Assembly: GCF_934632265.1 (NCBI RefSeq)
Contig: NZ_CAKTYH010000075.1
Span: 1 to 9,848, forward strand
Direction of reading: 5' to 3'
DNA length: 9,848 nucleotides
From: an uncultured Senegalimassilia sp.
GTDB lineage: Bacteria; Actinomycetota; Coriobacteriia; Coriobacteriales; Eggerthellaceae
The notes under the pieces: model-generated
Database searches by the model: none
Told to the model about the DNA's origin: nothing
Seen by the model: the letters and a program-made list of their open reading frames with translations, nothing else
Position numbers and translations under genes: made by a program
Shown: positions 1 to 6,224 of the stretch, piece by piece
Numbering within the stretch: position 1 is the stretch's first letter
Layout of the letters: each line of letters starts with the position of its first letter

Positions 1-215
1 TATACCTCACCAGATACCTCTACCTTTGCACCGCTGCTCTCCTGCAGGACAGACTGTAAGCCTGTCAGTTCCTCATTATTATTAGCTACGATCTCCTTAA
101 GCTGCTTTTCCTGCTGCACCATTTCAGCCCTTGACATGCCGAGATCCGCTGCCTCCGCAGAGGTTATCAGCCCAAAATCGTCGACGGCTTCGTATATGTA
201 ATCGATTTTTGCCAT
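1..215 (-). CDS. Partial AbiEi-like antitoxin N-terminus with unrecognised continuation
   Basis: An open leftward frame of 71 codons starts at the ATG at 215-213 and leaves the window without a stop. Residues 1-35 (MAKIDYIYEAVDDFG, then LITSAEAADLGMSRAEMVQ) resemble the N-terminal winged helix of AbiEi-family type IV antitoxins, which bind operator repeats and repress their own promoter. From residue 36 the expected continuation of that domain is absent. A charged, helical stretch follows instead (QEKQLKEIVANNNEEL onward) that I do not recognise. I tried one shifted frame at the break and it did not restore the family sequence. Codons are AT-richer than in neighbouring genes, suggesting foreign origin. 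No Shine-Dalgarno precedes the ATG; a TATACT box lies six bases upstream, suggesting leaderless expression. It could be a regulator fused to a new C-terminal domain, or a broken remnant. The family match is by eye from a short segment. Confidence 0.5.
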   Translation of the reverse strand, partial: MAKIDYIYEAVDDFGLITSAEAADLGMSRAEMVQQEKQLKEIVANNNEELTGLQSVLQESSGAKVEVSGEV

Positions 216-256
216 GTCAAAAGTATAGCGTATCTACTATACTTTTGACATGGCAA
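209..256. promoter_or_regulatory. Long palindrome with mirrored leaderless promoters (operator candidate)
   Basis: Bases 209-228 and 237-256 are perfect reverse complements (20 bp arms, 8-base centre CGTATCTA). Each arm carries TATACT-TTTGAC-ATG read outwards: TATACT at 238-243 with ATG at 250-252 on the plus strand, and TATACT at 227-222 with ATG at 215-213 on the minus strand. A -10 hexamer six bases before an ATG is the layout of leaderless transcripts. Only the leftward ATG opens a credible gene. The rightward one runs after about 15 codons into the antisense of the carbonic anhydrase. AbiEi-type antitoxins are known to autorepress through inverted repeats, so the palindrome is probably the operator of the leftward gene. 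The stem lacks a GC-rich core and a T-tract, so a terminator role is less likely. Confidence 0.6.
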
Positions 257-295
257 TTATTACGAAAACTCCTACTGAAGCTAGTTTAGCTCCTA

Positions 296-874
296 TCATT
301 CCAGAAACTGAACTTCGCCGGTGTCGGTTTGGTAGAGGGCGCCTATCACCCGTAGGCCGTGTTCGGCTTCGTCGGTTCGGACTTTGCGGCTTTCCTCGAT
401 GCGGCGGACGCTGTGCGCCACGTTCGCCAAGCAGGCCGCGGCTTCGTCGGTTTCGTCGCCGATGGCGTCGGCTATCTCATCGGTGATGAACTTCACCGTA
501 CCGTAGGGCTCGTGGTGCATGGCCGCGTCGACGGCGCCGCAACACGTGTGGCCCAAAACCACCACTAAGTTGCAGCCCAGGTGGTCCTCGGCGTACTCGA
601 TGCTGCCAAGCTGGTGCTTGTCCACCACGTTGCCGGCCACGCGGATGACGAACAGGTCGCCGATGCCCGCCGAGAAGATTGCCTCGGGAATCACGCGCGA
701 ATCCGAGCACGCCAGCACGATGGCGTACGGGTGCTGGCCCTCGCGGAACGTCGTCTGGCGCAGCTCCGGCGACACGTCGCCCTGCGCTTGGTTCGCGCTC
801 AGGTAGCGAGCGTTTCCCTCGCGCAGGCGCTCGAGTGCCTCATCTGCCGTAAGATTGCAAGATTCGTGACTCAT
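296..874 (-). CDS. Beta-class carbonic anhydrase
   Basis: This 192-residue protein interconverts CO2 and bicarbonate in the cytoplasm, supplying bicarbonate to carboxylases or managing CO2 released by decarboxylating enzymes. The beta-class zinc site is complete: CSDSR at 56-60 (C56, D58, R60) and HTCCG at 109-113 (H109, C112), with the AGN motif at 80-82. Length is in the usual range for the bacterial family. The ATG at 874 is chosen because AAGGGGAG lies just upstream and because family similarity begins there; the frame stays open further upstream to 1051 but that part would overlap the divergent gene. There is no signal peptide. It is transcribed divergently from the C_GCAxxG_C_C gene across 128 bp. 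No clear terminator follows its stop before the AT-rich left end. Confidence 0.95.
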   Translation of the reverse strand: MSHESCNLTADEALERLREGNARYLSANQAQGDVSPELRQTTFREGQHPYAIVLACSDSRVIPEAIFSAGIGDLFVIRVAGNVVDKHQLGSIEYAEDHLGCNLVVVLGHTCCGAVDAAMHHEPYGTVKFITDEIADAIGDETDEAAACLANVAHSVRRIEESRKVRTDEAEHGLRVIGALYQTDTGEVQFLE

Positions 875-1002
875 GGCGGGCTCCCCTTCCGTTGTGTTCA
901 CGCTCAGCTTACCGCGTTGCGCAAACCTGAACGCATTTCTGCCGACAAGCTGCAAAATGTTAGCGGTTACAATAGGGCAAACCGAGGGGGAAAGGAACTG
1001 CC
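875..1002. promoter_or_regulatory. Divergent promoter region
   Basis: This 128 bp gap separates the leftward carbonic anhydrase from the rightward C_GCAxxG_C_C gene and must contain promoters for both. On the plus strand TACAAT at 968-973 is a good -10 candidate 29 bases before the ATG; the matching -35 (around 945-950) is poor. The stretch GAGGGGG-AAAGGA at about 984-997 supplies the ribosome binding site of the rightward gene, and the complement of 875-890 supplies that of the carbonic anhydrase. I see no strong operator palindrome. Confidence 0.4.
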
Positions 1003-1458
1003 ATGTCGAAACAGGCGATTTTGGAACTTGACCACGATGCGTGCAAAACACAGGCGATGGCGTATCTCGAGCAGGGCTTCAATTGCGCGCAAGCGGTCGC
1101 TTGCACGCTGGCGCCGGCGATCGGGCTTGATGTCGACCAAACGTTTCGCCTGATGGAGGGCTTCGGCGGCGGCATGGGCGGCTATTCCGAGACCTGCGGT
1201 GCGGTATCAGGCGCCGTCATGGCTACCGGATGGGTCAAAAGCGCCGGAAGCGAAAACCCCGTCAGCAAGACGGACACGTACCAGCTGGCCGATCAAATGT
1301 GCGCGCGATTCAAGGCGCAAAACGGCACCACCATCTGCGCCGAGCTCAAGGGCATCGGCAACCCCGCGGGGCCGATCCGCTCCTGCCCCGGCTGCATCCA
1401 AGACGCCGTGGACATCGCCATCGATGTTCTTCAGGCGGACGCGCGCACTGGCGAATAA
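1003..1458 (+). CDS. C_GCAxxG_C_C family protein
   Basis: A 151-residue soluble, cysteine-rich protein of the C_GCAxxG_C_C family, a group found mostly in anaerobes whose conserved cysteines suggest a redox or metal/cluster-binding role. The exact function is not established. The family pattern is clear: GFNCAQAV at 25-32, the glycine-rich segment EGFGGGMGG at 52-60, ETCGAVSGAVM at 63-73, C112 in TTICAELKG, and the closing RSCPGCIQDAVDIA region with C128 and C131. Further cysteines are C14, C34 and C100. There is no signal peptide or membrane segment. The ATG at 1003 follows a good ribosome binding site and matches where family similarity begins. It is a single-gene unit: a divergent promoter lies in front and a strong terminator directly behind. 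Confidence 0.92.
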   Translation: MSKQAILELDHDACKTQAMAYLEQGFNCAQAVACTLAPAIGLDVDQTFRLMEGFGGGMGGYSETCGAVSGAVMATGWVKSAGSENPVSKTDTYQLADQMCARFKAQNGTTICAELKGIGNPAGPIRSCPGCIQDAVDIAIDVLQADARTGE

Positions 1459-1482
1459 GCGCTGCGATACCTAGTTTTTTGC

Positions 1483-1515
1483 AAAGCCGCAGGCCAATGT
1501 GCCTGCGGCTTTTTT
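1483..1515 (+). terminator. Rho-independent terminator
   Basis: Perfect 12 bp stem AAAGCCGCAGGC (1483-1494) paired with GCCTGCGGCTTT (1501-1512), loop CAATGT, followed by a run of T to 1515. It lies 24 bases after the stop of the C_GCAxxG_C_C gene and closes that unit. Confidence 0.93.
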
Positions 1516-1681
1516 CGAGATTGCGCTGCGGCATTCCGAATGGCCGAAAGAACTGAACCCTTAAAGCGCATCTTCACGAAGTGCTTGCTCGTTTCGCGCG
1601 ATTCGGCCTCAGCCGCTCATGCCGCTCAAACGTTGCGCTATAGTTGACCGCGTCATACAGCGCATGTTCAGAAGGTAGCCC
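1516..1681. promoter_or_regulatory. Upstream region of the YeiH-family gene
   Basis: A 166 bp gap between a terminator and the YeiH-family start, so it should hold that gene's promoter. TATAGT at 1639-1644 is the best -10 candidate, 37 bases before the ATG, but I find no convincing -35 at the right distance. GAAGG at 1671-1675 is the ribosome binding site. No operator repeat or riboswitch-like structure stands out. Confidence 0.3.
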
Positions 1682-2728
1682 ATGTCCCGCATCAGAACCC
1701 TTGCGCCCGGCATTGCCGTAAGCGCCCTTATCGCCGTCGTCTGCTGGTTTCTCGGCCAGGCGGTGCCGTTGGTGGGCGGCGCCGTGTTCGCCATTTTGCT
1801 GGGCATGGTCATTGGCACGTTCTGGAAGGACAAAGGGGCTGCGGGGCCGGGCATCAAGTTCGCATCGAAGAAGATCCTGCAAACCGCTGTGGTGCTGCTG
1901 GGCTTCGGGCTGCCGCTGACGCAATTGGCCCAGGTGGGGGCCATGTCGCTGCCCGTCATCCTGTCCACCATCTCCGCATCGCTGATCACCGCGGCCGTGC
2001 TGTGCCGCGTGATACACGTGCCTGGGCGCACCGCCACGCTCATCGGCGTGGGGTCCTCGATCTGCGGCGGCTCGGCCATCGCGGCCACCGCGCCGGTCAT
2101 CAAGGCCGACGACCAGGAAGTGGCGCACGCCATATCGGTGGTGTTTTTGTTCAACGTGCTGGCGGCGCTCATCTTCCCCACCCTGGGCGACGTTATAGGT
2201 TTGAGCAATAACGGCTTCGGCCTGTTCGCGGGCACCGCGGTCAACGACACGTCGTCGGTTACCGCCGCCGCGGCCGTGTGGGACGACATGCACCCCGGCG
2301 CGAACGCGCTCGATTACGCCACCATCGTCAAGCTCACGCGTACGCTGGCCATCATCCCCATCACATTCGCGCTGGCGCTGTGGGTTTCCGCACGTGAGCG
2401 CAAGCAGGCCGCGCAAAACGGTACGGATACGGCTTCCACCAGCGGTTTCAGTCTGAAACGCGCGCTACCCACGTTCATCGTGCTGTTCGTGTGCGCCTCC
2501 CTGGTGGCCACGACCGCCAGCGCCGCGGGCATCGACCCGGCCGTTTTCGCGCCGCTCAAAACGCTCAGCAAGTTCTTCATCGTGGTGGCCATGGCGGCTA
2601 TCGGCCTGAACACCGATGTGGTGGGCCTGGTGAAGTCTGGCGCAAAACCCATCGTGCTGGGCGCCGCATGTTGGGTGGCCATCGCGTGCACGAGCTTGGC
2701 GGCGCAGCACGCGCTGGGGCTCTGGTAG
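1682..2728 (+). CDS. YeiH/UPF0324 family putative sulfate exporter
   Basis: A 348-residue inner-membrane protein of the YeiH (UPF0324) family, annotated generally as putative sulfate exporters; the substrate is not proven for most members. The family signature GVGSSICGGSAIAATAP lies at 122-138, followed by KADDQEVAHAISVVFLFNVL (141-160), GTAVNDTSSVTAA at 184-196 and AIGLNTDV at 306-313. About ten hydrophobic helices are visible, for example at 11-30, 32-47, 68-88, 90-111, 150-168, 217-235, 262-282, 297-313 and 322-342. A hydrophilic loop at 236-260 splits the protein in two halves. The ATG at 1682 is preceded by GAAGG and begins directly before the first helix. No LysR regulator, a frequent neighbour of yeiH genes, is next to it here. 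Confidence 0.93.
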   Translation: MSRIRTLAPGIAVSALIAVVCWFLGQAVPLVGGAVFAILLGMVIGTFWKDKGAAGPGIKFASKKILQTAVVLLGFGLPLTQLAQVGAMSLPVILSTISASLITAAVLCRVIHVPGRTATLIGVGSSICGGSAIAATAPVIKADDQEVAHAISVVFLFNVLAALIFPTLGDVIGLSNNGFGLFAGTAVNDTSSVTAAAAVWDDMHPGANALDYATIVKLTRTLAIIPITFALALWVSARERKQAAQNGTDTASTSGFSLKRALPTFIVLFVCASLVATTASAAGIDPAVFAPLKTLSKFFIVVAMAAIGLNTDVVGLVKSGAKPIVLGAACWVAIACTSLAAQHALGLW

Positions 2729-2899
2729 CGTTTGGCGTGCTGGCGGCGAACACGCAAGCGCCGGCTCCGGGCCCGCTGAGCCCTACCCGCTCCCGGGCCT
2801 TCCGAATCCCTTAACCCCCGGACCCGGGACTTCCAGGCCTCTAACACCAACATCAAGAACTTCAGTTCACGCAAGCTTTATAGCGAAGAAAGGGTCGAT
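2729..2899. other. GC-rich structured gap before nfo
   Basis: This 171 bp gap holds several GC-rich inverted repeats, for example GGCCCG (2770-2775) with CGGGCC (2794-2799) and GGCTC (2763-2767) with GAGCC (2778-2782). None is followed by a T-tract, so if they end the YeiH transcript they are not a classical intrinsic terminator. The last 60 bases are less GC-rich and contain TATAGC at 2879-2884. That is a weak -10 candidate, perhaps too close to the start for a full leader. AAGAAAGGG at 2887-2895 is the nfo ribosome binding site. Confidence 0.35.
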
Positions 2900-3733
2900 A
2901 TGCTGACCATCGGATGCCATCTGTCAACGTCGAAGGGCTTTTTGGCCATGGGCGAAACCGCGCTTTCCATCGGCGCGAACACGTTCGCGTTCTTCACGCG
3001 TAATCCGCGCGGCGGCAAGGCGAAAGCCATCGACCCCGCCGATGCCGCGGCGCTTCGCGCGCTGATGGCCGAGCACAACTTCGGCCCGCTGGTGGCGCAT
3101 GCCCCCTACACGCTCAACCCCTGCTCGGACAAGCCGCACGCCCGCGAGTTCGCGCTGGAATGCATGGCCGACGACCTGGTGCGCATGGAATCCGTGCCCG
3201 GCAACTACTACAACTTCCACCCGGGAAGCCACGTGAAGCAAGGCGCGGAAGCGGGCATCGAACTGATATCGGGCCTGCTCAACAAGGTGTTGCGTCCCGA
3301 ACAGACCACCACGGTGCTGCTTGAGGCCATGGCGGGCAAGGGCACGGAAGTTGGCCGCACGTTCGAGGAGCTTGCCGCCATCATCGACCGCGTGGAGCTT
3401 TCCGACCACATGGGCGTATGCCTGGACACGTGCCACGTCCACGACGGCGGCTACGACATCGTGGGCGGCCTGGACGGCGTGCTCGACGAGTTCGACCGCG
3501 TGATCGGCCTTGACCGCCTGCGCGCCGTGCACATCAACGACTCGAAGAACCCCTGCGGGGCGCACAAGGACCGCCACGAATGCATCGGCCAGGGCTTCAT
3601 CGGCGTCGACGCGTTCCAACGCATCGTCACGCACCCCGCGCTTCGCGACCTGCCCTTCATCCTGGAAACCCCCAACGAGCTGCCCGGTTACGCAGCCGAG
3701 ATCAAGCTTTTGCGCGAACTGGCGGAAGGCTAA
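2900..3733 (+). CDS. nfo: Endonuclease IV (AP endonuclease, deoxyribonuclease IV)
   Basis: A 277-residue cytoplasmic DNA repair enzyme that cuts DNA 5' of abasic sites and removes 3' blocking groups in base excision repair, using three zinc ions. All nine zinc ligands known from the Escherichia coli enzyme have counterparts: H67 (VAHAPY), H107 (NFHPGSH), E142 (LLEAMAGKG), D176 and H179 ([13 protein letters not shown]), H211 (HINDSK), D224 and H226 (KDRHECIG) and E256 (ILETP). Length is normal for the family and the TIM barrel looks intact. The ATG at 2900 follows AAGAAAGGG with good spacing and gives the usual N-terminus [10 protein letters not shown]. It stands alone between two longer intergenic gaps. 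Confidence 0.97.
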   Translation: MLTIGCHLSTSKGFLAMGETALSIGANTFAFFTRNPRGGKAKAIDPADAAALRALMAEHNFGPLVAHAPYTLNPCSDKPHAREFALECMADDLVRMESVPGNYYNFHPGSHVKQGAEAGIELISGLLNKVLRPEQTTTVLLEAMAGKGTEVGRTFEELAAIIDRVELSDHMGVCLDTCHVHDGGYDIVGGLDGVLDEFDRVIGLDRLRAVHINDSKNPCGAHKDRHECIGQGFIGVDAFQRIVTHPALRDLPFILETPNELPGYAAEIKLLRELAEG

Positions 3734-3851
3734 ACGCGCCCGCCGTTGAGCGTGCAAACCGGTAGATAACCACAACAAACACCGCACATCTTTTCGCCAG
3801 CCTTCCTCTTCCCACCCCCTCCTTCGCCATATATTCCCAGGTCAGCTAGGT

Positions 3852-3868
3852 TATCGTTTTGACCGATA
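3852..3868. promoter_or_regulatory. LysR-type box candidate (TATCG-N7-CGATA)
   Basis: A perfect palindrome TATCG-TTTTGAC-CGATA that contains ATC-N9-GAT (3853-3855 and 3865-3867) and T-N11-A, the classical form of a LysR-family recognition site. It overlaps the proposed -35 of the ligase promoter. A second half site CGATAA lies at 3878-3883, 14 bases further on and on the same face at about 1.3 helical turns, and CTAGG (3846-3850) mirrors CCTAG (3888-3892). The match is to a short general consensus and the binding protein is unknown. Confidence 0.45.
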
Positions 3869-3887
3869 GCAATCCATCGATAAATAT
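3859..3887 (+). promoter_or_regulatory. Promoter candidate for the CoA ligase gene
   Basis: TTGACC at 3859-3864 is a near-consensus -35. TAAATA at 3881-3886 (spacing 16) or AAATAT at 3882-3887 (spacing 17) serves as the -10. It would start a leader of about 105 bases before the ligase ATG. The palindrome at 3852-3868 covers the -35, so a regulator bound there would interact directly with polymerase. Confidence 0.5.
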
Positions 3888-3996
3888 CCTAGTAACCTGC
3901 GTTGAATACCGGGCGATACAGTGTTTCAATACGAACAGCAAAACCACGGCAGGCAAGGCGCCCGCCGGCACTACGCGATCCAAGGAGCACCGCATC

Positions 3997-5340
3997 ATGG
4001 CAAAGAAGAACATCCCGTACGACCAGAAGTACTACGATCCGGAAATCGAGTGCATGCCGCGCCCCGAGCTTGAGCAGCTGCAGCTCGAGCGCCTGCAGAC
4101 CATGGTGCAGTACGCCTACGACAACACCGTCTACTACAAGCGCAGCTTCGACGCCGCCGGCGTGAAGCCCTCCGACATCAAAACGCTCGACGACCTTGCG
4201 AAGTTCCCCTTCATCAACAAGCAGACCGAGCGCGACACCCAGCACGTGGGCAGCTTCTTCGGCGAGCTGTGCAGCGTGCCCGAGGAGGACGTCGTGTTCA
4301 TGGCCACCTCTTCCGGCTCCACCGGCGTGCCTACGGTCAGCCCCTTCACGCAGGAGGACTTCGACCTGTGGCAGGACACCGAGGCCCGACTGTTCTGGCA
4401 GGCCGGCATGCGCCCCAACGACCGCTACGTCCACGGCCTGAACTTCGCCCTGTACGTCGGCGGCCCCGACGTCATCGGCGCGCAGCGCCTGGGCGCGCTT
4501 GCCATCTGGGCCGGCGCCATCCCCTCCGACCGCCTGATCTTCGTGCTGAAGCAGTACCAGCCCACCATCATCTGGACCAGCCCCTCCTACGCCTGGACCC
4601 TGGGTCAGAAGATCAAGGAGAAGGGCCTCGACCCGCGCAACGACTTCAGCATCCGCACCATCATCGTCGCAGGTGAGCCGGGCGGTTCGATCGAATCCAC
4701 GCGCGAGAGCATCGAGGAGCTGTGGGGCGCGAACGTAGTCGACTTCTTCGGCCTGTCCGACATCTACGGCGCCTGCGCGGCCATGTGCGAGGCGAAGGAC
4801 GGCCTGCATATCGTGGAGGACCAGATCCTCGTTGAGACCGTCGACCCGGTCACCGGCGAGGTGCTCGAGCCCGGCAGCACCGGCGAGCTGACCTACACCA
4901 CGCTTATGAAGAAGGCCCGCCCGATGATCCGCTTCCGCACCGGCGACATCGGCTACGTTTCCACGGAGAAGTGCAGCTGCGGCCGCACCCATGCCCGCAT
5001 CCACGTGACCGGCCGCAAGGACGAGATGTTCATCGTGGGCGCCGTGAACGTGTTCCCCTCCGACGTCGAGTACGTCGTGCGCAAGGAGCCGGGCCTGACC
5101 GGCGAGTACTCCATCCGCGTGTACGACCAGAACTTCACCACCCGCTACGAGGTGTCCGTCGAGCGCGCCCTGGGCAGCGACGAGCCTTACGACCAGGTGT
5201 CCAAGCGCGTCGAGGCGGCGCTGAAGGCCCATACGGGCGTGCGTCCGGCCAAGGTCATCGTGTTCGACGCCGACAAGCTGGGCACCTCCAGCGAGCACAA
5301 GGCCAAGCGCTTCATCGACGAGCGCGAAAGCGCCAAGTAA
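3997..5340 (+). CDS. Phenylacetate-CoA ligase family (PaaK-like) AMP-forming CoA ligase
   Basis: A 447-residue cytoplasmic enzyme of the PaaK branch of adenylate-forming ligases, which turn a carboxylic acid, ATP and CoA into acyl-CoA, AMP and diphosphate. Visible family marks are the ATP loop ATSSGSTGVPT at 103-113, FFGLSDIYG at 250-258, RFRTGDIGY at 312-320, the CSCGR motif at 326-330 and a C-terminal catalytic-lysine region, HKAKRFIDER (K435 or K437). The ATG at 3997 is preceded by AAGGAG at nine bases and gives the usual N-terminus (YYDPEIECMPRPELEQLQLER). The gene next to it is a LysR-like ligand-binding protein, followed by a 2-oxoacid:ferredoxin oxidoreductase, a pairing also known for aryl-pyruvate systems. 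Phenylacetate or another aryl or branched acid is a reasonable substrate guess, but the binding pocket is not close enough to characterised PaaK to decide. Confidence 0.9.
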   Translation: MAKKNIPYDQKYYDPEIECMPRPELEQLQLERLQTMVQYAYDNTVYYKRSFDAAGVKPSDIKTLDDLAKFPFINKQTERDTQHVGSFFGELCSVPEEDVVFMATSSGSTGVPTVSPFTQEDFDLWQDTEARLFWQAGMRPNDRYVHGLNFALYVGGPDVIGAQRLGALAIWAGAIPSDRLIFVLKQYQPTIIWTSPSYAWTLGQKIKEKGLDPRNDFSIRTIIVAGEPGGSIESTRESIEELWGANVVDFFGLSDIYGACAAMCEAKDGLHIVEDQILVETVDPVTGEVLEPGSTGELTYTTLMKKARPMIRFRTGDIGYVSTEKCSCGRTHARIHVTGRKDEMFIVGAVNVFPSDVEYVVRKEPGLTGEYSIRVYDQNFTTRYEVSVERALGSDEPYDQVSKRVEAALKAHTGVRPAKVIVFDADKLGTSSEHKAKRFIDERESAK

Positions 5341-5426
5341 GCGGCGGCGCAAAACCCCCTGGTTTACATCGGCCGCTTCCCGCGGCGGGTTTTGCGGGAA
5401 GCGGCATTAAGCGAAAGGATCTTCCC
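5341..5426 (+). promoter_or_regulatory. Two mutually exclusive hairpins between ligase and LysR-like gene
   Basis: Stem A pairs 5348-5357 (CGCAAAACCC) with 5387-5396 (GGGTTTTGCG). Stem B pairs 5372-5383 (GCCGCTTCCCGC) with 5394-5405 (GCGGGAAGCGGC). They share 5394-5396, and A encloses the left arm of B, so only one can form fully. Neither is followed by a T-tract, so B is not a standard terminator. They may stabilise the upstream message or adjust expression between the two genes. AAAGGA at 5414-5419 is the ribosome binding site of the downstream gene. Confidence 0.45.
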
Positions 5427-6080
5427 ATGGCATACGATTTCTCCGTTTCCGGGCAGCATTACCTGTTCAATGTCCAGACGTTTGCGCACACGGTGTTGGC
5501 GCTGGGCGGCGACTCCTATAACTACGCGTTCCGCGACCGCACCACGCAGGGCGTCATCGACGACGTAGCGTCGGGCGAAAGCGAGCTGGGCGTGGTGTTC
5601 GAGACCTCCGCGACCGCCGCGGACCTTGACACCGCCTTCGACGCCGCCGGCCTTGAGTTCGTGCAGCTGGTCGAGTCTGCCCCGCGCGTTGCGCTGCCGG
5701 CCAGCCACCCGCTGGTCAACGCGTCCAGCCTGACGCTCGAGCAGTTGTCCGATTACCCCTACATCTACTTTGACCAGGGCAAAGACGCTCCGGCCGCCTT
5801 CTTCGAGGAGGCGCTGGGCGACCAGCCGCGCGCCAAGTCCATCGCCACCACCGACCGCGCCAGCCTTTCCGAGCTGATCGTGGCGCTCAACGGCTACACG
5901 GTCACCTCCGGCATCCTGGTGGGCATCTCCGACGGCGCGCAGCTGCGCACGGTGCCGCTTGACGCGGACGTCACGCTGCGCCTGGGCTACCTGAAGAGGA
6001 AGGGCGCGCAGCTCGACGGCACCGCGGCGCGCTTCGTGGCGACGCTCGAGAAGAACCTGGAGCGCTACGCCAAGTTCTAG
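5427..6080 (+). CDS. Stand-alone LysR-type effector (substrate-binding) domain protein, no HTH
   Basis: A 217-residue protein that matches the whole ligand-binding half of a LysR-family regulator but has no winged-helix DNA-binding domain. Family features in order: an opening strand (YDFSVSGQHYLFNVQTF, 3-19), a VIDDVASGESELGVVFE segment at 43-59, ASHPL at 92-96, LSDYPYIYFDQG at 107-118, and the second-lobe hinge TDRASLSELIVALNGYTVTS at 142-161. The whole protein fits the two-lobe periplasmic-binding fold. The ATG at 5427 has AAAGGA seven bases upstream. The 86-base gap before it holds no frame that could encode an HTH, so this does not look like a freshly truncated regulator. No signal peptide is seen, so it should be cytoplasmic. 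It may sense or sequester a ligand, or modulate a full-length LysR protein elsewhere. Its place after the ligase suggests the ligand relates to that pathway. Confidence 0.88.
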   Translation: MAYDFSVSGQHYLFNVQTFAHTVLALGGDSYNYAFRDRTTQGVIDDVASGESELGVVFETSATAADLDTAFDAAGLEFVQLVESAPRVALPASHPLVNASSLTLEQLSDYPYIYFDQGKDAPAAFFEEALGDQPRAKSIATTDRASLSELIVALNGYTVTSGILVGISDGAQLRTVPLDADVTLRLGYLKRKGAQLDGTAARFVATLEKNLERYAKF

Positions 6081-6103
6081 GAAACGCGGTTTTGCGACCT
6101 TTG

Positions 6104-6130
6104 AGGGGACGAGCACGCTCGTCCCCTTTT
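6104..6130 (+). terminator. Rho-independent terminator
   Basis: Stem AGGGGACGAG (6104-6113) pairs with CTCGTCCCCT (6118-6127) around a CACG loop, followed by TTTT to 6130. It lies 24 bases after the LysR-like gene and separates the ligase unit from the oxidoreductase genes, at least partly. Confidence 0.88.
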
Positions 6131-6224
6131 CGGCGTTTTGCGGGCAGACGCCGGGCCCGCCTGCTGCCGGGCAAAAGCCTGGCGTATGATGGAACGGCGT
6201 ATCCAAGACGGGAAAAGGTTTCAC
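6131..6224 (+). promoter_or_regulatory. Upstream region of the oxidoreductase genes
   Basis: A 94-base gap following a terminator, so the three oxidoreductase genes should have their own promoter here. TATGAT at 6185-6190 is the best -10 candidate (35 bases before the ATG). The -35 area is GC-rich and shows no consensus, so an activator or an unusual promoter is possible. GGGAAAAGG at 6210-6218 is the ribosome binding site. Confidence 0.35.

Larger units (their letters stand above)
3734..3996. other. Leader and promoter region upstream of the CoA ligase
   Basis: A 263 bp gap between nfo and the ligase. The first ~110 bases are pyrimidine-rich with no clear hairpin. Around 3845-3900 the sequence turns AT-rich and carries the promoter and overlapping palindromes described separately. 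The remaining ~100 bases form a 5' leader ending in AAGGAG at 3982-3987. The ligase frame stays open upstream to a TTG at 3859. Those 46 extra codons are rejected as protein because they lack family similarity and cover the promoter. Confidence 0.6.

Noticed and set aside
250..486. Rightward frame of 78 codons starting at the mirrored ATG of the palindrome
   Set aside because: After about 15 codons it lies antisense to the carbonic anhydrase and becomes Arg-rich with no family resemblance. The ATG is probably a by-product of the palindrome.
3859..3996. N-terminal extension of the CoA ligase to a TTG at 3859
   Set aside because: The 46 extra codons do not resemble the family and lie over the promoter elements, and the ATG at 3997 has a strong ribosome binding site.
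3889..5352. Leftward open frame of 487 codons antisense to the CoA ligase
   Set aside because: It is the reverse frame of a clear GC-rich gene. The translation is a Val/Leu/Ala/Gly/His-biased shadow with no motifs.
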